DNA of 64,000 bases from an uncultured Peptostreptococcaceae bacterium (GCA_947283485.1 CAMYOU010000002.1:107354-171353), one strand, 5' to 3'; shown: positions 8,266-17,008, counted from the stretch's first letter. A program made the numbers and translations. Notes: generated by a model not told the origin, from the sequence alone.

Positions 8266-10890
8266 ATGACAAAGTATGTCTATGATTTTCACGAGGGCAA
8301 CAAAGACATGCGCGCACTACTCGGCGGCAAAGGTGCCAATCTCGCCGAGATGACCAATATCGGTCTCTCCGTTCCGCCGGGATTTACCGTCACGACCGAA
8401 GCGTGCATCCGTTACCTCGACGAAGGCACACTGTGGGACGAACTCGAAGCGGAAATTCGTGCACATATTTCGAAGATCGAAGAAGTGACGGGCAAAAAAT
8501 TCTCCGACAACGAAAATCCGCTCTTGGTTTCCGTGCGTTCCGGCGCGGTCATCAGCATGCCGGGCATGATGGACACGATCCTAAACCTCGGTCTCAACGA
8601 TCAGGCGGTCGAAGGTCTCGCCAAGAAAACTGGCAATCCGCGTTTTGCCTATGACTCCTATCGCCGATTCATCCAGATGTTCGGCGATGTCGCCATGAGC
8701 GTTCCGAAATCTCTCTTCGACTATCATCTCGAAAAACGCAAATCGGACAAGGGTGTTGCGAACGACACCGATCTCGACGCCGAAGATCTCAAGGCACTCG
8801 TCGTAGATTACAAAGCCGTCTACAAAGATCAAATCGGGAAAGATTTCCCCGAAGATCCGTATGAACAACTCTTCGAAGCCGTACGAGCCGTATTCCGGAG
8901 CTGGAATAACCCGAGAGCCAATGTCTATCGCACGCTCCACGGCATTGATCACCACCTCGGAACCGCCGTCAATGTCCAGACCATGGCGTTCGGCAATACC
9001 GGCAACAAATCCGGCACGGGTGTTGCTTTCTCTCGCGATCCGTCGACCGGCGACGCGGGCATCTACGGCGAATACCTCATCAACGCACAGGGCGAAGACG
9101 TCGTCGCGGGCATTCGCACGCCGCAAAAGATCGCAACCCTCAAAGAGATCATGCCCTCGGTCTACGAGGAATTTATATCCGGCGTGGCAAAGCTCGAAGC
9201 CCACTATCGCGACATGCAGGATATTGAATTTACCATCGAGAATGAGAAACTCTATTTTCTCCAATGCCGCAACGGCAAGCGCACGGCAAGCGCGGCAGTG
9301 AATGTCGCCGTCGATCTCGTCGAAGAGGGTGTGATCACAAAAGAAGAAGCCATCATGCGTGTCGAGCCGAAGAGCCTAGACCAACTTCTCCATCCGACCT
9401 TCAATCCCAAGGCACTCGAGCGGGCGAAGACTCTTGCAAACGGACTTCCCGCAAGCCCCGGTGCCGCAACCGGTAAAATCTATTTCACCGCGCAGGCAGC
9501 CAAAGTGGCGCATGAAAAAGGCGAATCCGTTGTCCTCGTCCGTCAGGAAACGAGTCCCGAAGATATCGAAGGTATGGTCGTCGCGGAAGGCATCGTAACC
9601 GCACGCGGCGGTATGACCTCCCATGCGGCGGTCGTCGCACGCGGCATGGGCAAATGTTGCGTCGCCGGTTGCTCTGATATGCGCGTCGATGAAATTTCGA
9701 AACTTGTCTACACCCACGACGGCATCCTCCACGAAGGCGATGTCATTTCGCTCGACGGCTCCTCCGGCAAAGTCTATCTCGGAACGGTCGAGAAACAGGA
9801 TCCGTCCCTTACCGGTAAATTCCAAAAATTCATGCAATGGGCGGACGAGATCCGCACCCTCGGCGTAAGAACCAATGCAGATACGCCGAGAGATGCCAAA
9901 CAGGCCTTTGATTTTGGCGCGGAAGGCGTCGGACTCTGCCGTACGGAGCACATGTTCTTCAATAAGAACCGCATCATGATCGTACGATCCATGATCCTCG
10001 CACGCGATCTCATCCGTCGCAAAGAAGCACTCGATCGGATCTTACCGCTCCAGCGCGGCGACTTCTACGAAATCTTCAAAGTCATGCAGGATCGCCCCGT
10101 CAATATCAGGCTGCTCGATCCCCCACTCCACGAGTTTTTGCCGAAGAAAGAGGAAGAAATCGCCGAAGTCGCAAAACTCATGGACGTTGAAGAAGAAGAG
10201 ATTCGCGCGACCATCAAAGAGCTCGAAGAAGTGAACCCCATGATGGGACACCGCGGATGCCGTCTCGGCGTCAGCTACCCCGAGATCTACCGCATGCAAG
10301 TTCGCGCCATCATCGAAGCGACTATCATGATCCACGACGAAGGCGGCACGATCGCCCCCGAAATCATGATCCCGCTCGTCGGCGATGTCAATGAAATGCG
10401 CTATATCAAGAGCGAAATCACCGAAGAAATCGCCACCGTCTTTGAGACGACCGGCAAACGCGTCCCCTTTACGATCGGCACGATGATCGAGATTCCGCGC
10501 GCCGCACTCCTTGCGGACGAAATCGCCAAAGTCGCCGACTTCTTCTCTTTCGGAACCAACGACCTCGCGCAGATGACCTATGGATTCTCCCGCGATGACG
10601 CCGGCAAGTTCCTCCACGACTACATCGACAAGGGCATTATGAAACACAGCCCCTTCGAAGTCCTCGATACCAAAGGCGTCGGAAAGCTCGTCGAGATGGC
10701 GGCAAAACTCGGACGCAGTACCAATCCCAACCTACACCTCGGCGTCTGCGGTGAAGTCGGCGGCGACCCCGAGTCCATCCGTTTCTTCAACAAAGTCGGA
10801 CTCAATTACGTCAGCTGCTCACCCTACCGCGTACCGATTGCAAGACTCGCAGCCGCGCAAGCAGCCGTCGAAGCCAAAGAAACGAAATAA
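8266..10890 (+). CDS. ppdK: Pyruvate, phosphate dikinase
   Basis: Interconverts pyruvate + ATP + Pi and PEP + AMP + PPi. In anaerobes it often runs toward pyruvate/ATP in glycolysis or toward PEP for gluconeogenesis. 874 residues, family-typical. Seen: N-terminal nucleotide-binding domain (GGKGANLAEMTNIGLSVPPG), the swivelling phosphohistidine domain with GGMTSHAAVVARGMG (catalytic His453 and regulatory Thr451, counted from the ATG at 8266), and the PEP/pyruvate TIM barrel with GVGLCRTEHMFF and the C-terminal LGVCGEVGGDP carrying the acid/base Cys. AAAGGAG lies 9 bp before 8266; the longer frame from 8248 is not needed. Forms an operon with the preceding regulator. Confidence 0.98.
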   Translation: MTKYVYDFHEGNKDMRALLGGKGANLAEMTNIGLSVPPGFTVTTEACIRYLDEGTLWDELEAEIRAHISKIEEVTGKKFSDNENPLLVSVRSGAVISMPGMMDTILNLGLNDQAVEGLAKKTGNPRFAYDSYRRFIQMFGDVAMSVPKSLFDYHLEKRKSDKGVANDTDLDAEDLKALVVDYKAVYKDQIGKDFPEDPYEQLFEAVRAVFRSWNNPRANVYRTLHGIDHHLGTAVNVQTMAFGNTGNKSGTGVAFSRDPSTGDAGIYGEYLINAQGEDVVAGIRTPQKIATLKEIMPSVYEEFISGVAKLEAHYRDMQDIEFTIENEKLYFLQCRNGKRTASAAVNVAVDLVEEGVITKEEAIMRVEPKSLDQLLHPTFNPKALERAKTLANGLPASPGAATGKIYFTAQAAKVAHEKGESVVLVRQETSPEDIEGMVVAEGIVTARGGMTSHAAVVARGMGKCCVAGCSDMRVDEISKLVYTHDGILHEGDVISLDGSSGKVYLGTVEKQDPSLTGKFQKFMQWADEIRTLGVRTNADTPRDAKQAFDFGAEGVGLCRTEHMFFNKNRIMIVRSMILARDLIRRKEALDRILPLQRGDFYEIFKVMQDRPVNIRLLDPPLHEFLPKKEEEIAEVAKLMDVEEEEIRATIKELEEVNPMMGHRGCRLGVSYPEIYRMQVRAIIEATIMIHDEGGTIAPEIMIPLVGDVNEMRYIKSEITEEIATVFETTGKRVPFTIGTMIEIPRAALLADEIAKVADFFSFGTNDLAQMTYGFSRDDAGKFLHDYIDKGIMKHSPFEVLDTKGVGKLVEMAAKLGRSTNPNLHLGVCGEVGGDPESIRFFNKVGLNYVSCSPYRVPIARLAAAQAAVEAKETK

Positions 10891-10910
10891 ACGCGAAGTT
10901 GGAAACGCAC

Positions 10911-10946
10911 AAAACCCCCTGCCGGATTTTTGGACAGGGGGTTTTT
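10911..10946 (+). terminator. Terminator after ppdK
   Basis: AAAACCCCCTG ... CAGGGGGTTTTT, a 10-11 bp stem followed by T residues, 20 bp after the ppdK stop. The complementary A run could also let it end the convergent Fe-S protein transcript. The next 100 bp (10947-11050) show nothing I can name. Confidence 0.92.
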
Positions 10947-11050
10947 AATTCTTGCTTACCATGCAAGTACTTTACCCACTTTAGGATAAACCGTAAGATC
11001 AATTTGCATACGCGTTTTTGCATTGCAGAAAATGAATCGGCTTTTCTTTA

Positions 11051-11854
11051 TTAATCGAGGATTCTGCCGTCGCAGGAAATGGTGACCACTTGCCAAGGAA
11101 TGAATTTGCCGCTCGCTTGGAGCGCTTTTTTCGCTGCCATTTCGAGTCCGCCACAGCACGGTACTTCCATGCGCACAATCGTGACTTCGCGGATGTCGTT
11201 CTCGCGAATGATTGTTGTGAGTTTCTCCGAATAGTCGATGTCGTCGAGTTTGGGGCAACCGATGACGGTCACTTTCCCGCGCATGAAGTCTTCATGCATG
11301 TTGGCATAAGCATACGCACTGCAGTCTGCCGCGATGAGGAGTTTTGCTCCTTCAAAAAACGGTGCGCGCGTGGGAACGAGTTTGATCTGGCAGGGCCACT
11401 GTTGGAGGCGCGAGACGAGTTTCCCGGGTGCCTCGGGTGTCGCAGTTTCCGCCTCTTCCTTGTGGCGAAAGGTCATCATCTTGGAACCGGGGCAACCGCC
11501 CACGTGGTGCATGCCATGTTTTTCCGCTGTCTTTGCCAGCATATGTTTTCTCCTTTCGTTGATATCCTCAATCTTCATGATTTCTTCCATCGTCATCTCG
11601 CGCACTGCCTCTCTCGTCTCGGCTTGCTCGCGTTTTACCGCGGCGTCATCGTATGCGGGTGCTTCCCGCTCCTCAAAAGTAATCGCGCCGGTCGGGCAAT
11701 TGGGCAGGCAGTCTCCGAGCCCGTCGCAAAAATGTTCGCGCACGAGTTTTGCCTTGCCGTCTACGAGATCAATCGCGCCCTCATGGCAAGCGTGCGTGCA
11801 AACACCGCAACCGTTGCATTTCTCTTCATCGATCCGAATGATTTTTCTGAGCAT
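11051..11854 (-). CDS. Ferredoxin-type 4Fe-4S protein with C-terminal Cys-rich domain
   Basis: 267 residues. An N-terminal ferredoxin domain holds CNGCGVCTHACHEGAI followed by the second cluster motif CDGLGDCLPNCPTGAI, so two 4Fe-4S clusters are likely. The linker carries MTMEEIMKIEDINERRKHML. The C-terminal part contains GCPGSKMM, AADCSAYAYA, a GCPKLDD motif and VPCCGGLEMA, suggesting further metal or thiol chemistry. Similar proteins occur in anaerobes next to Crp/Fnr-type regulators; the exact reaction is unknown to me. ATG at 11854 follows AAAGGAGAG. It is divergent from the regulator gene, with a palindromic operator between them placed as an activator site for this gene. Confidence 0.85.
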   Translation of the reverse strand: MLRKIIRIDEEKCNGCGVCTHACHEGAIDLVDGKAKLVREHFCDGLGDCLPNCPTGAITFEEREAPAYDDAAVKREQAETREAVREMTMEEIMKIEDINERRKHMLAKTAEKHGMHHVGGCPGSKMMTFRHKEEAETATPEAPGKLVSRLQQWPCQIKLVPTRAPFFEGAKLLIAADCSAYAYANMHEDFMRGKVTVIGCPKLDDIDYSEKLTTIIRENDIREVTIVRMEVPCCGGLEMAAKKALQASGKFIPWQVVTISCDGRILD

Positions 11855-11883
11855 ATCGACCCTCTCCTTTTCTTTCTGTACGT

Positions 11884-11926
11884 ATCATAGTATGATGGAG
11901 GAAAAAGTTCTGTGGTAATAACCACA
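11884..11926 (-). promoter_or_regulatory. Crp-type operator and -10 box in the divergent Fe-S protein/regulator region
   Basis: The palindrome TGTGG TAATAA CCACA (11911-11926) has the half-site length and 6-bp spacer of Crp-family sites. The minus strand has TATGAT at 11889-11884 with no -35 match. With transcription starting 7 nt after the -10 box (11877), the operator centre (11918.5) lies at -41.5, the classic class II activator position. On the plus strand the same site lies about 25-37 bp before the regulator start, where it could act in autorepression. Confidence 0.75.
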
Positions 11927-11950
11927 TATATATGTCTAGGGAGGAAAATG

Positions 11951-12616
11951 ATGACGACAATCGGGACGACCCTGCTCAAATGCACCGCATGCGGACTTTT
12001 TCGCGACATGAATCAAGAAGAAATTGCATCGGCACTCGCATGCTTTCACGCGCGGGTCACGGAGTATGAGAAAGGCGCAGTGATTTTACATGCGGGTGAC
12101 CGGACGAGATCGCTCGCGCTCGTCCTCGATGGCAGTGTAACGATCCAGAGCGATGATTTCTGGGGCAACAGAACGATTCTCACGATGATCGGTGCGGGCG
12201 GTCTCTTTGCCGAGACCTATGCCCTCCTCCACGAAACGCTCCTCGTCGATGCGGTCGCAAATACGCGTTCCGAGATCCTCTTTCTCGACATCTCAAAGCT
12301 CTACGAACTTTCAAAAACGGAAAATCCGTGGATTGTGCCCTTTCTCTCGCGTCTTCTCACCATCGCCGCCAAGAAAAATCTCACGCTCGCGTCGAGAAGT
12401 TTCGATACGGCGGCGAAGACCATCCGCGGGCGCGTGATGTCCTATCTCAACGGCGTCGCCTTAAGAGAACACGCGCGATCTTTCGAAATTCCCTTTGATC
12501 GTCAACAACTCGCGGATTATCTCAATGTCGATCGCACGGCACTCTCGAAAGAGCTTGGCAGGATGAAACGCGAGGGACTCATCGATTTCCGAAAAAATCA
12601 GTTTGCAATTCTCTAA
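11951..12616 (+). CDS. Crp/Fnr-family transcriptional regulator
   Basis: About 221 residues: an N-terminal cNMP-type beta-roll (VILHAGDRTRSLALVLDGSVTIQ), a long dimer helix, and a C-terminal winged helix-turn-helix (DRQQLADYLNVDRTALSKEL). There are Cys at the N-terminus (LLKCTACGLF and a later ALACF), but not the four-Cys pattern of E. coli Fnr, so the ligand is unclear; Fe-S, haem or redox sensing are options. Start: GGGAGG at 11939-11944 suits the ATG at 11951 (6 bp) better than the one at 11948 (3 bp). Likely regulates the divergent Fe-S protein through the operator between them. Confidence 0.88.
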   Translation: MTTIGTTLLKCTACGLFRDMNQEEIASALACFHARVTEYEKGAVILHAGDRTRSLALVLDGSVTIQSDDFWGNRTILTMIGAGGLFAETYALLHETLLVDAVANTRSEILFLDISKLYELSKTENPWIVPFLSRLLTIAAKKNLTLASRSFDTAAKTIRGRVMSYLNGVALREHARSFEIPFDRQQLADYLNVDRTALSKELGRMKREGLIDFRKNQFAIL

Positions 12617-12642
12617 GCGGGCGTGAAACTGCACTTGCTCCA

Positions 12643-12677
12643 ATGAAAAACCGAGGTGTGATCCTCGGTTTTTTCAT
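12643..12677. terminator. Bidirectional terminator between regulator and membrane protein genes
   Basis: AATGAAAAACCGAGG TGTGAT CCTCGGTTTTTTCATT: a perfect long stem with A and T tails on both sides, serving the convergent genes at 11951 (plus) and 12680 (minus). Confidence 0.92.
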
Positions 12678-12679
12678 TC

Positions 12680-13021
12680 TCATATTTGCTTTTTGGATTT
12701 TAGAATCCGATACACGCGCAGGGCGTCGTAGATGAAATAGAGCGCGAGTCCGACGGCGAGTGCCGCGTGGACTTCATGCTCCTCGAGTCCCGAGTAACGG
12801 ACGGCGTAGAAGATGACAAGCGCGGCGAGCATGGCGATGCGATCCCCTTTGGCGTCTTTTGCCTCGACGCCGAGCACTCCCACTCGATAGACGGTGAGCG
12901 CAAAGAGGAAAAACGCAAAGAGGAGAACACCGGTCGAAGTAAGACCTTTTGTCATCGTGATGCCGACGACGACAGCGAAGGAAAGTGAGAGCATGAGTAG
13001 ATAGAGCGCAAATTTCTTCAT
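12680..13021 (-). CDS. Hypothetical multipass membrane protein
   Basis: 113 residues, unrecognised. About four hydrophobic segments: MKKFALYLLMLSLSFAVVVG, STGVLLFAFFLFALTVYRVG, IAMLAALVIFYAVRYSG and ALAVGLALYFIYDALRVYR, with a basic C-terminus (KSKKQI). The start ATG overlaps the stop of the MBL hydrolase gene (ATGA), so it is the third gene of a trpS-MBL-membrane protein operon. No function can be read from the sequence. Confidence 0.75.
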   Translation of the reverse strand: MKKFALYLLMLSLSFAVVVGITMTKGLTSTGVLLFAFFLFALTVYRVGVLGVEAKDAKGDRIAMLAALVIFYAVRYSGLEEHEVHAALAVGLALYFIYDALRVYRILKSKKQI

Positions 13022-13749
13022 ACAATTTCTCCCTCTTCGATGGCTTTCATTTCCCCGTCGAAGAAATCCGAGCGTGTCATCGGATTGAGATGGGAATGGA
13101 GATAGAGCTCAAAGTCGATTTTCTCGAGTTTTTCTCGGAGCAAATGCGTCTTCGAGCGATCGTATCCGCCGTTTAATCCATAATAATCGCCGCTGTGAAT
13201 GTCTCCTGCAAAAAGCATTTTTTCCGCGGGCAGATAGACGACCGTGCTGTCGTCGGAATGCGGTCCGCCGATGTGCATGATCTTGGCTGTTCGTCCGCCG
13301 AGATCGACGGTCATTTCCCCGTCAAAAGAAAGATCGGCGCGGACGACGCGGATCGTCTCGGGATCTTCGTATTCCACGAGCATGTGATGATGGCAGAAGA
13401 GAATTTCTTCCCCGGTCTTGAGTCGTTTGCGCATAGACTCATGATCCCACGCCCACTTTTCCATCTCGAGGAGTTTTTTCTGCGTCATGCGATGCGCAAT
13501 CGTAAGGGCGTCGCAGGCGCACATGCCGAAGGTGTGATCCCAATGCCAATGCGTAATCGCGCAGAGGGACGGTGCCTTGCCGCCGATCTCTTGAACGCCC
13601 TCGAGCAAAAGTCGGTGATGGGCGGGCGAATTGCCGGCGTCGATGATCATCGCGCGATTTTCTCCCTCGATGTAGACGAGATTCGGTCGATCCGTCGCTT
13701 CGTCGTACGGGAGATAGTAAACCCCATCGTTTAGTTTCGTAAGAATCAT
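13018..13749 (-). CDS. Metallo-beta-lactamase-fold hydrolase
   Basis: 243 residues. The zinc-binding motif H-x-H-x-D-H is present as THWHWDHTFG near residue 85, with the later ligands GGPHSDDST and FAGDIHSGDYYG, and a C-terminal LHSHLNP. The fold is clear; the substrate is not (members include glyoxalase II-like thioesterases, RNases and lactonases). Its ATG overlaps the trpS stop by 4 bp and its own stop overlaps the next gene, so it depends on the trpS T-box promoter. Confidence 0.85.
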   Translation of the reverse strand: MILTKLNDGVYYLPYDEATDRPNLVYIEGENRAMIIDAGNSPAHHRLLLEGVQEIGGKAPSLCAITHWHWDHTFGMCACDALTIAHRMTQKKLLEMEKWAWDHESMRKRLKTGEEILFCHHHMLVEYEDPETIRVVRADLSFDGEMTVDLGGRTAKIMHIGGPHSDDSTVVYLPAEKMLFAGDIHSGDYYGLNGGYDRSKTHLLREKLEKIDFELYLHSHLNPMTRSDFFDGEMKAIEEGEIV

Positions 13750-14732
13750 CGGATGAAGCCCACTTTGCGATAGACTTTGGAAAGGGTCTTGCTCGCAACA
13801 TGGGACGCTTTCTCTGCGCCCTCGGTGTAGACCTTCTCGAGATATTCCGTGTCGGCAATGAGAGCCTCGTAGCGTTCACGCACGGGCGCGAGTTTCGCGT
13901 CGATAAGATCCGCGAGATCGTCCTTGAAAGCACTGTAGGTCGCCTGCTCGTAGCGACGGACGATGTCCTCGATCGATTCGTCGGAAAATGCCTGATAGAT
14001 GTGGATGAGGTTCTTGAGTCCCGCCTGCTCGTCCGTATAACGGAACGTCGCAAGACTGTCGGTGACGCTTCTTCTGATCTTCTTCGCGATCGTGTCCTTG
14101 TCGTCGAGAATGTAGATAACGCTGTTTTGATCCGGATCGGATTTACTCATCTTCATCGACGGATCTTTGAGACTCATGATGCGCCCGGTTTCTTTCGGAA
14201 TCATGCCCTCGGGCATGACAAAGGTTTCACTGTACGCCGCATTGAAACGCTCGGCGACATTGCGCGCGAGTTCCAGATGTTGTCTTTGATCCTCGCCGAC
14301 GGGTACATACTTGGCTTGATAGAGGAGGATGTCCGCCGCCATCAGCACGGGATAGGTAAAGAGTCCCGCGTTGAGGTTGTCCGCGTGCGTCTTCGCCTTA
14401 TCCTTATACTGCGTCATGCGCGAGAGTTCACCCATATAGGTAAAGCAGTTGAGAACCCATCCGAGCTCAGCGTGTGCCGGCACGTGTGATTGAATAAAGA
14501 CGGTCGATTTCTCGGGATCGAGACCCGATGCGAGATAGAGTGCCAAGACTTTCTTGGTGTTCGCACGCAGATCCTTGGGAACCTGTCTCAAGGTGATAGC
14601 GTGGAGATCCACGACGCAGTAATAGGTCTCGTAAGCATCCTGCAAAGTCGAAAAATTGCGGATCGCGCCGATGTAATTTCCGATGGTCAGTGCGCCCGAC
14701 GGTTGTACGCCGGAAAAAACGGTTGATTTCAT
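13746..14732 (-). CDS. trpS: Tryptophanyl-tRNA synthetase
   Basis: Class Ic synthetase charging tRNA-Trp; 328 residues, family-typical. The HIGH-equivalent is PSGALTIGNYIGAI, the KMSKS loop is SMKMSKSDPDQNS, and the substrate pocket segment GEDQRQHLELARN is present. Start ATG at 14732 behind GAAAGGAGC; the longer frame to 14819 is T-box leader sequence. First gene of an operon with the MBL hydrolase and a membrane protein. Confidence 0.98.
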   Translation of the reverse strand: MKSTVFSGVQPSGALTIGNYIGAIRNFSTLQDAYETYYCVVDLHAITLRQVPKDLRANTKKVLALYLASGLDPEKSTVFIQSHVPAHAELGWVLNCFTYMGELSRMTQYKDKAKTHADNLNAGLFTYPVLMAADILLYQAKYVPVGEDQRQHLELARNVAERFNAAYSETFVMPEGMIPKETGRIMSLKDPSMKMSKSDPDQNSVIYILDDKDTIAKKIRRSVTDSLATFRYTDEQAGLKNLIHIYQAFSDESIEDIVRRYEQATYSAFKDDLADLIDAKLAPVRERYEALIADTEYLEKVYTEGAEKASHVASKTLSKVYRKVGFIR

Positions 14733-14748
14733 GATTGCTCCTTTCAAA

Positions 14749-14952
14749 GAAAAAGTCCTCCCATCTCCAAAGAGACGAAAGGACTTCGCGGTACCACTCT
14801 TCTTGCCCCGTAGGGCCACTCAGATCCCTGATAAGGCGGGGTTGCCACAGGAAATCGTCCGGGTCCACCGAGCCTACCTGTCCGTCGCGCCCTCTCAACC
14901 GCGGGGCGCGTCTCTGTCCGGACATTCCGTATGCTCTCTTCCCGTTTCCTAT
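14749..14952 (-). ncRNA. T-box riboswitch, trpS leader
   Basis: Minus strand core AGTGGTACCGCG (14787-14798), a stem III candidate GCCCTACGGGGC before it, and a terminator GTCCTTTCGTCTC / GAGATGGGAGGAC with TTTTT after it. A TGG codon at 14847-14845 is a possible Trp specifier (tentative). Confidence 0.93.
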
Positions 14953-14958
14953 GGTGCT

Positions 14959-14987
14959 ATTGTAATGAAAACTCCGTCGTTCGTCAA
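14959..14987 (-). promoter_or_regulatory. sigma-A promoter of trpS
   Basis: Minus strand TTGACG (14987-14982), 17-bp spacer, TACAAT (14964-14959). The -35 hexamer directly abuts the TAG stop of the EFR1 gene (14990-14988). Confidence 0.85.
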
Positions 14988-15779
14988 CTAAACCCACGTA
15001 TTGGCTTTATGCTCGGGATAATCCTCGACGAGCTCCCGGCGATGCTTGAGATACACGGAATCGTCAAAGCCGATCGCCCCCACCGGACACCGTCTTTCAC
15101 ACGCACAACATTTGACACAGATCCCGATCATCTTCCCGATCTCATCGTGATCAATCGCGCCCATCGGGCAGATCTCCGCACAGAGTTTGCAATCCGTGCA
15201 AGTCGTAAGGTCAAAGACCGGAACGACTTTGGAAATCAGTGCGGGCTTGCCGTCGTGACCCATCGGACGATAGTACGGACGATAGGGTCGATTGCCGGGA
15301 AGTTCCACCATGCGCTCGGGATGCTCGTAGATTTTCTTCGCAAATGCTCTCGCCTCCTCGAGGTCGTTTGCGTCCGGGCGCCCCGCCGCCAGTGCGCGGG
15401 AAAAAGAATGCTCGCCAATTGCCGCCGCACCGCCGATCACACGGAATCCGCATTCCGTGAGGAGATCGCCGAGCTCCACGAGACTGTCGTCGAAAGCGCG
15501 ATTGCCAAAGGTCACGAGTGCCACCGCACGCGCCCCGTTCCCCTCGACGGTCTTTAAGAATTTGACGAGTAAGTTCGGCACGCGACCCGCATAGGTCGGA
15601 ACCCCGACGACGACGAGATCATCCTCGGAAAATGCGTATGTATGTTTCCGCTCTTCGGGCAGTGTAAAAGAGATTTTCTCCGCCTCCGTGCCCGCGAGTT
15701 TTGCCCACGTATCCGCCATTGCATCGGCGATTTTTTTCGTATTCCCCGTCGGACTGTAACAGAATGTTTTGTACCTCAT
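14988..15779 (-). CDS. EFR1-family flavodoxin/ferredoxin fusion protein
   Basis: 263 residues. N-terminal flavodoxin-like domain: the FMN phosphate loop is YSPTGNTKKIADAM, followed by the VVVGVPTYAGRVPN loop. C-terminal bacterial ferredoxin domain: CTDCKLCAEICPMGAI and CVKCCACERRCPVGAI, so two 4Fe-4S clusters. Probable soluble electron carrier of anaerobes; partners unknown. ATG at 15779 behind GGAGAGGAGAGGG. It has its own promoter and, since the trpS promoter starts at its stop codon with no terminator between, may read through into the trpS leader. Confidence 0.92.
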   Translation of the reverse strand: MRYKTFCYSPTGNTKKIADAMADTWAKLAGTEAEKISFTLPEERKHTYAFSEDDLVVVGVPTYAGRVPNLLVKFLKTVEGNGARAVALVTFGNRAFDDSLVELGDLLTECGFRVIGGAAAIGEHSFSRALAAGRPDANDLEEARAFAKKIYEHPERMVELPGNRPYRPYYRPMGHDGKPALISKVVPVFDLTTCTDCKLCAEICPMGAIDHDEIGKMIGICVKCCACERRCPVGAIGFDDSVYLKHRRELVEDYPEHKANTWV

Positions 15780-15800
15780 GAAAAACCCTCTCCTCTCCAT

Positions 15801-15829
15801 TGTATAATACCCTCATTTTCCACGTTCAA
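15801..15829 (-). promoter_or_regulatory. sigma-A promoter of the EFR1 gene
   Basis: Minus strand TTGAAC (15829-15824), 17-bp spacer, TATACA (15806-15801). Confidence 0.65.
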
Positions 15830-15843
15830 ACGCCCGTGTGTGG

Positions 15844-15849
15844 TATACT
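15844..15849 (+). promoter_or_regulatory. Extended -10 promoter of the pterin/folate operon
   Basis: TGGTATACT, an extended -10 with TATACT at 15844-15849, about 26 bp before the queD start. No good -35 at 17 bp. It is divergent from the EFR1 promoter, which overlaps its upstream region. Confidence 0.55.
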
Positions 15850-15875
15850 GACGGTATCGAAGAAAGGAGCATGGT

Positions 15876-16235
15876 ATGCTACTCAAAAAGATTTTTACTT
15901 TTGATGCCGCGCATCATCTCACCAAATATCACGGCAAATGTGAACGCCCGCACGGACACACGTACAAACTCGTCGTAACCCTCGAAGGAGAGCCGGACGG
16001 TGAAGATATGGTGTACGATTTTGTCAAACTCAAAGGACTTGTAAAAGAACTCGTGCTAGATCATTACGATCACGCCGATCTCAATGATCTGTTTGAGAAT
16101 CCCACGGCGGAAAATATTGCCGTCGCCATCTACAATACTTTGGCACCCGCGGTCACGACGGATCTCGTGCGTCTCTACGAAATCGAGGTCTGGGAAACCG
16201 CCACGAGCGGTGTCGTCTATGGAGGTCAAAGATGA
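15876..16235 (+). CDS. queD: 6-pyruvoyltetrahydropterin synthase family protein (QueD / PTPS-I/III type)
   Basis: 119 residues of the COG0720 T-fold family. Zinc ligands: AAHHL (His13/14 region) and HGH (His26, His28). The active-site motif reads C22-E23-R-P-H-G-H. Classical QueD has C-x-x-x-H-G-H; the PTPS-III enzymes reported to replace dihydroneopterin aldolase (FolB) use a Glu. A protein with both residues could make carboxytetrahydropterin for queuosine, 6-hydroxymethyl-dihydropterin for folate, or both. The operon context (folE2, folP, folK-folC, no folB) favours a folate role. AAAGGAG precedes the ATG; its stop overlaps the folE2 start as ATGA. The dual role is inference. Confidence 0.9.
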   Translation: MLLKKIFTFDAAHHLTKYHGKCERPHGHTYKLVVTLEGEPDGEDMVYDFVKLKGLVKELVLDHYDHADLNDLFENPTAENIAVAIYNTLAPAVTTDLVRLYEIEVWETATSGVVYGGQR

Positions 16236-17008
16236 TTCCTGATGTTCAATCCCAAAAAGATCCGCGCGGTATCGCGATTGATCGCGTCGGGATTCGCGAT
16301 ATGCGCATCCCCATCATCGTCATGGATCCGAGAAATCGCACGCAATCGACGATTGCCGACGCCGAAGTGAGCGTCCGTCTCCCCGGGGAAGTACGCGGCA
16401 CGCATATGAGCCGTTTTGTCGAAGCCTTGGGTGAAGTCGTGATCCTCGAGCCGAAAGCGATGAAAGAACTCCTCGAGGAACTCGCCGAAAAATTGGACTG
16501 CAAAGAAGCGCATATTTCGCTTACATTCCCCTATTTTATCGACAAGCGTTCGCCCGTCTCCGACAAACGATCGAAACTCGACGTCGACTGCACGATCGAA
16601 GCGCATCTCACGGATTCATTCCGCTTCCTCCTCTCCGTTGACGTGCCCGTGACAACGCTCTGTCCCTGCTCCAAAGAGATCAGCATCTTCGGGGCGCACA
16701 ATCAACGTGCGCGTTGCAAAGTCACCATCGAGGGGACGAAACTCATCTGGATTGAAGACGTGGTCGATCTCGTAGAGAAACACGCGTCCGCGCCCATCTA
16801 TCCGCTCTTAAAACGCGTCGATGAGAAATTTGTTACCGAGCATGCGTATGAGAATCCCCGTTTTGTCGAGGACGTCGTGCGCGACATTGCGCTCGAACTC
16901 GAAGAAGAACATCCGCGCTATGCCATCACGATCGATTCGCACGAGTCGATCCACAATCACAACGCGTTTGCGATCATCGATCGATTGGATGGAAAAGATG
17001 AAGCTTAG
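16232..17008 (+). CDS. folE2: GTP cyclohydrolase FolE2 (type IB)
   Basis: Converts GTP to 7,8-dihydroneopterin triphosphate, first step of the folate and queuosine pathways. 258 residues. Diagnostic FolE2 features: DVQSQKDPRGIAIDRVGI near the N-terminus, PVTTLCPCSKEIS with Cys144 (metal ligand) and Cys146, and GAHNQRA. FolE2 enzymes can use metals other than zinc and are often found in zinc-limited or FolE-lacking bacteria. Overlaps queD by 4 bp and folP by 11 bp. Confidence 0.96.
   Translation: MIPDVQSQKDPRGIAIDRVGIRDMRIPIIVMDPRNRTQSTIADAEVSVRLPGEVRGTHMSRFVEALGEVVILEPKAMKELLEELAEKLDCKEAHISLTFPYFIDKRSPVSDKRSKLDVDCTIEAHLTDSFRFLLSVDVPVTTLCPCSKEISIFGAHNQRARCKVTIEGTKLIWIEDVVDLVEKHASAPIYPLLKRVDEKFVTEHAYENPRFVEDVVRDIALELEEEHPRYAITIDSHESIHNHNAFAIIDRLDGKDEA

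Noticed and set aside
16821..16997. N-terminal extension of folP from 16821
   Set aside because: This stretch is the folE2 gene read in another frame; dihydropteroate synthase similarity begins at about 16998.
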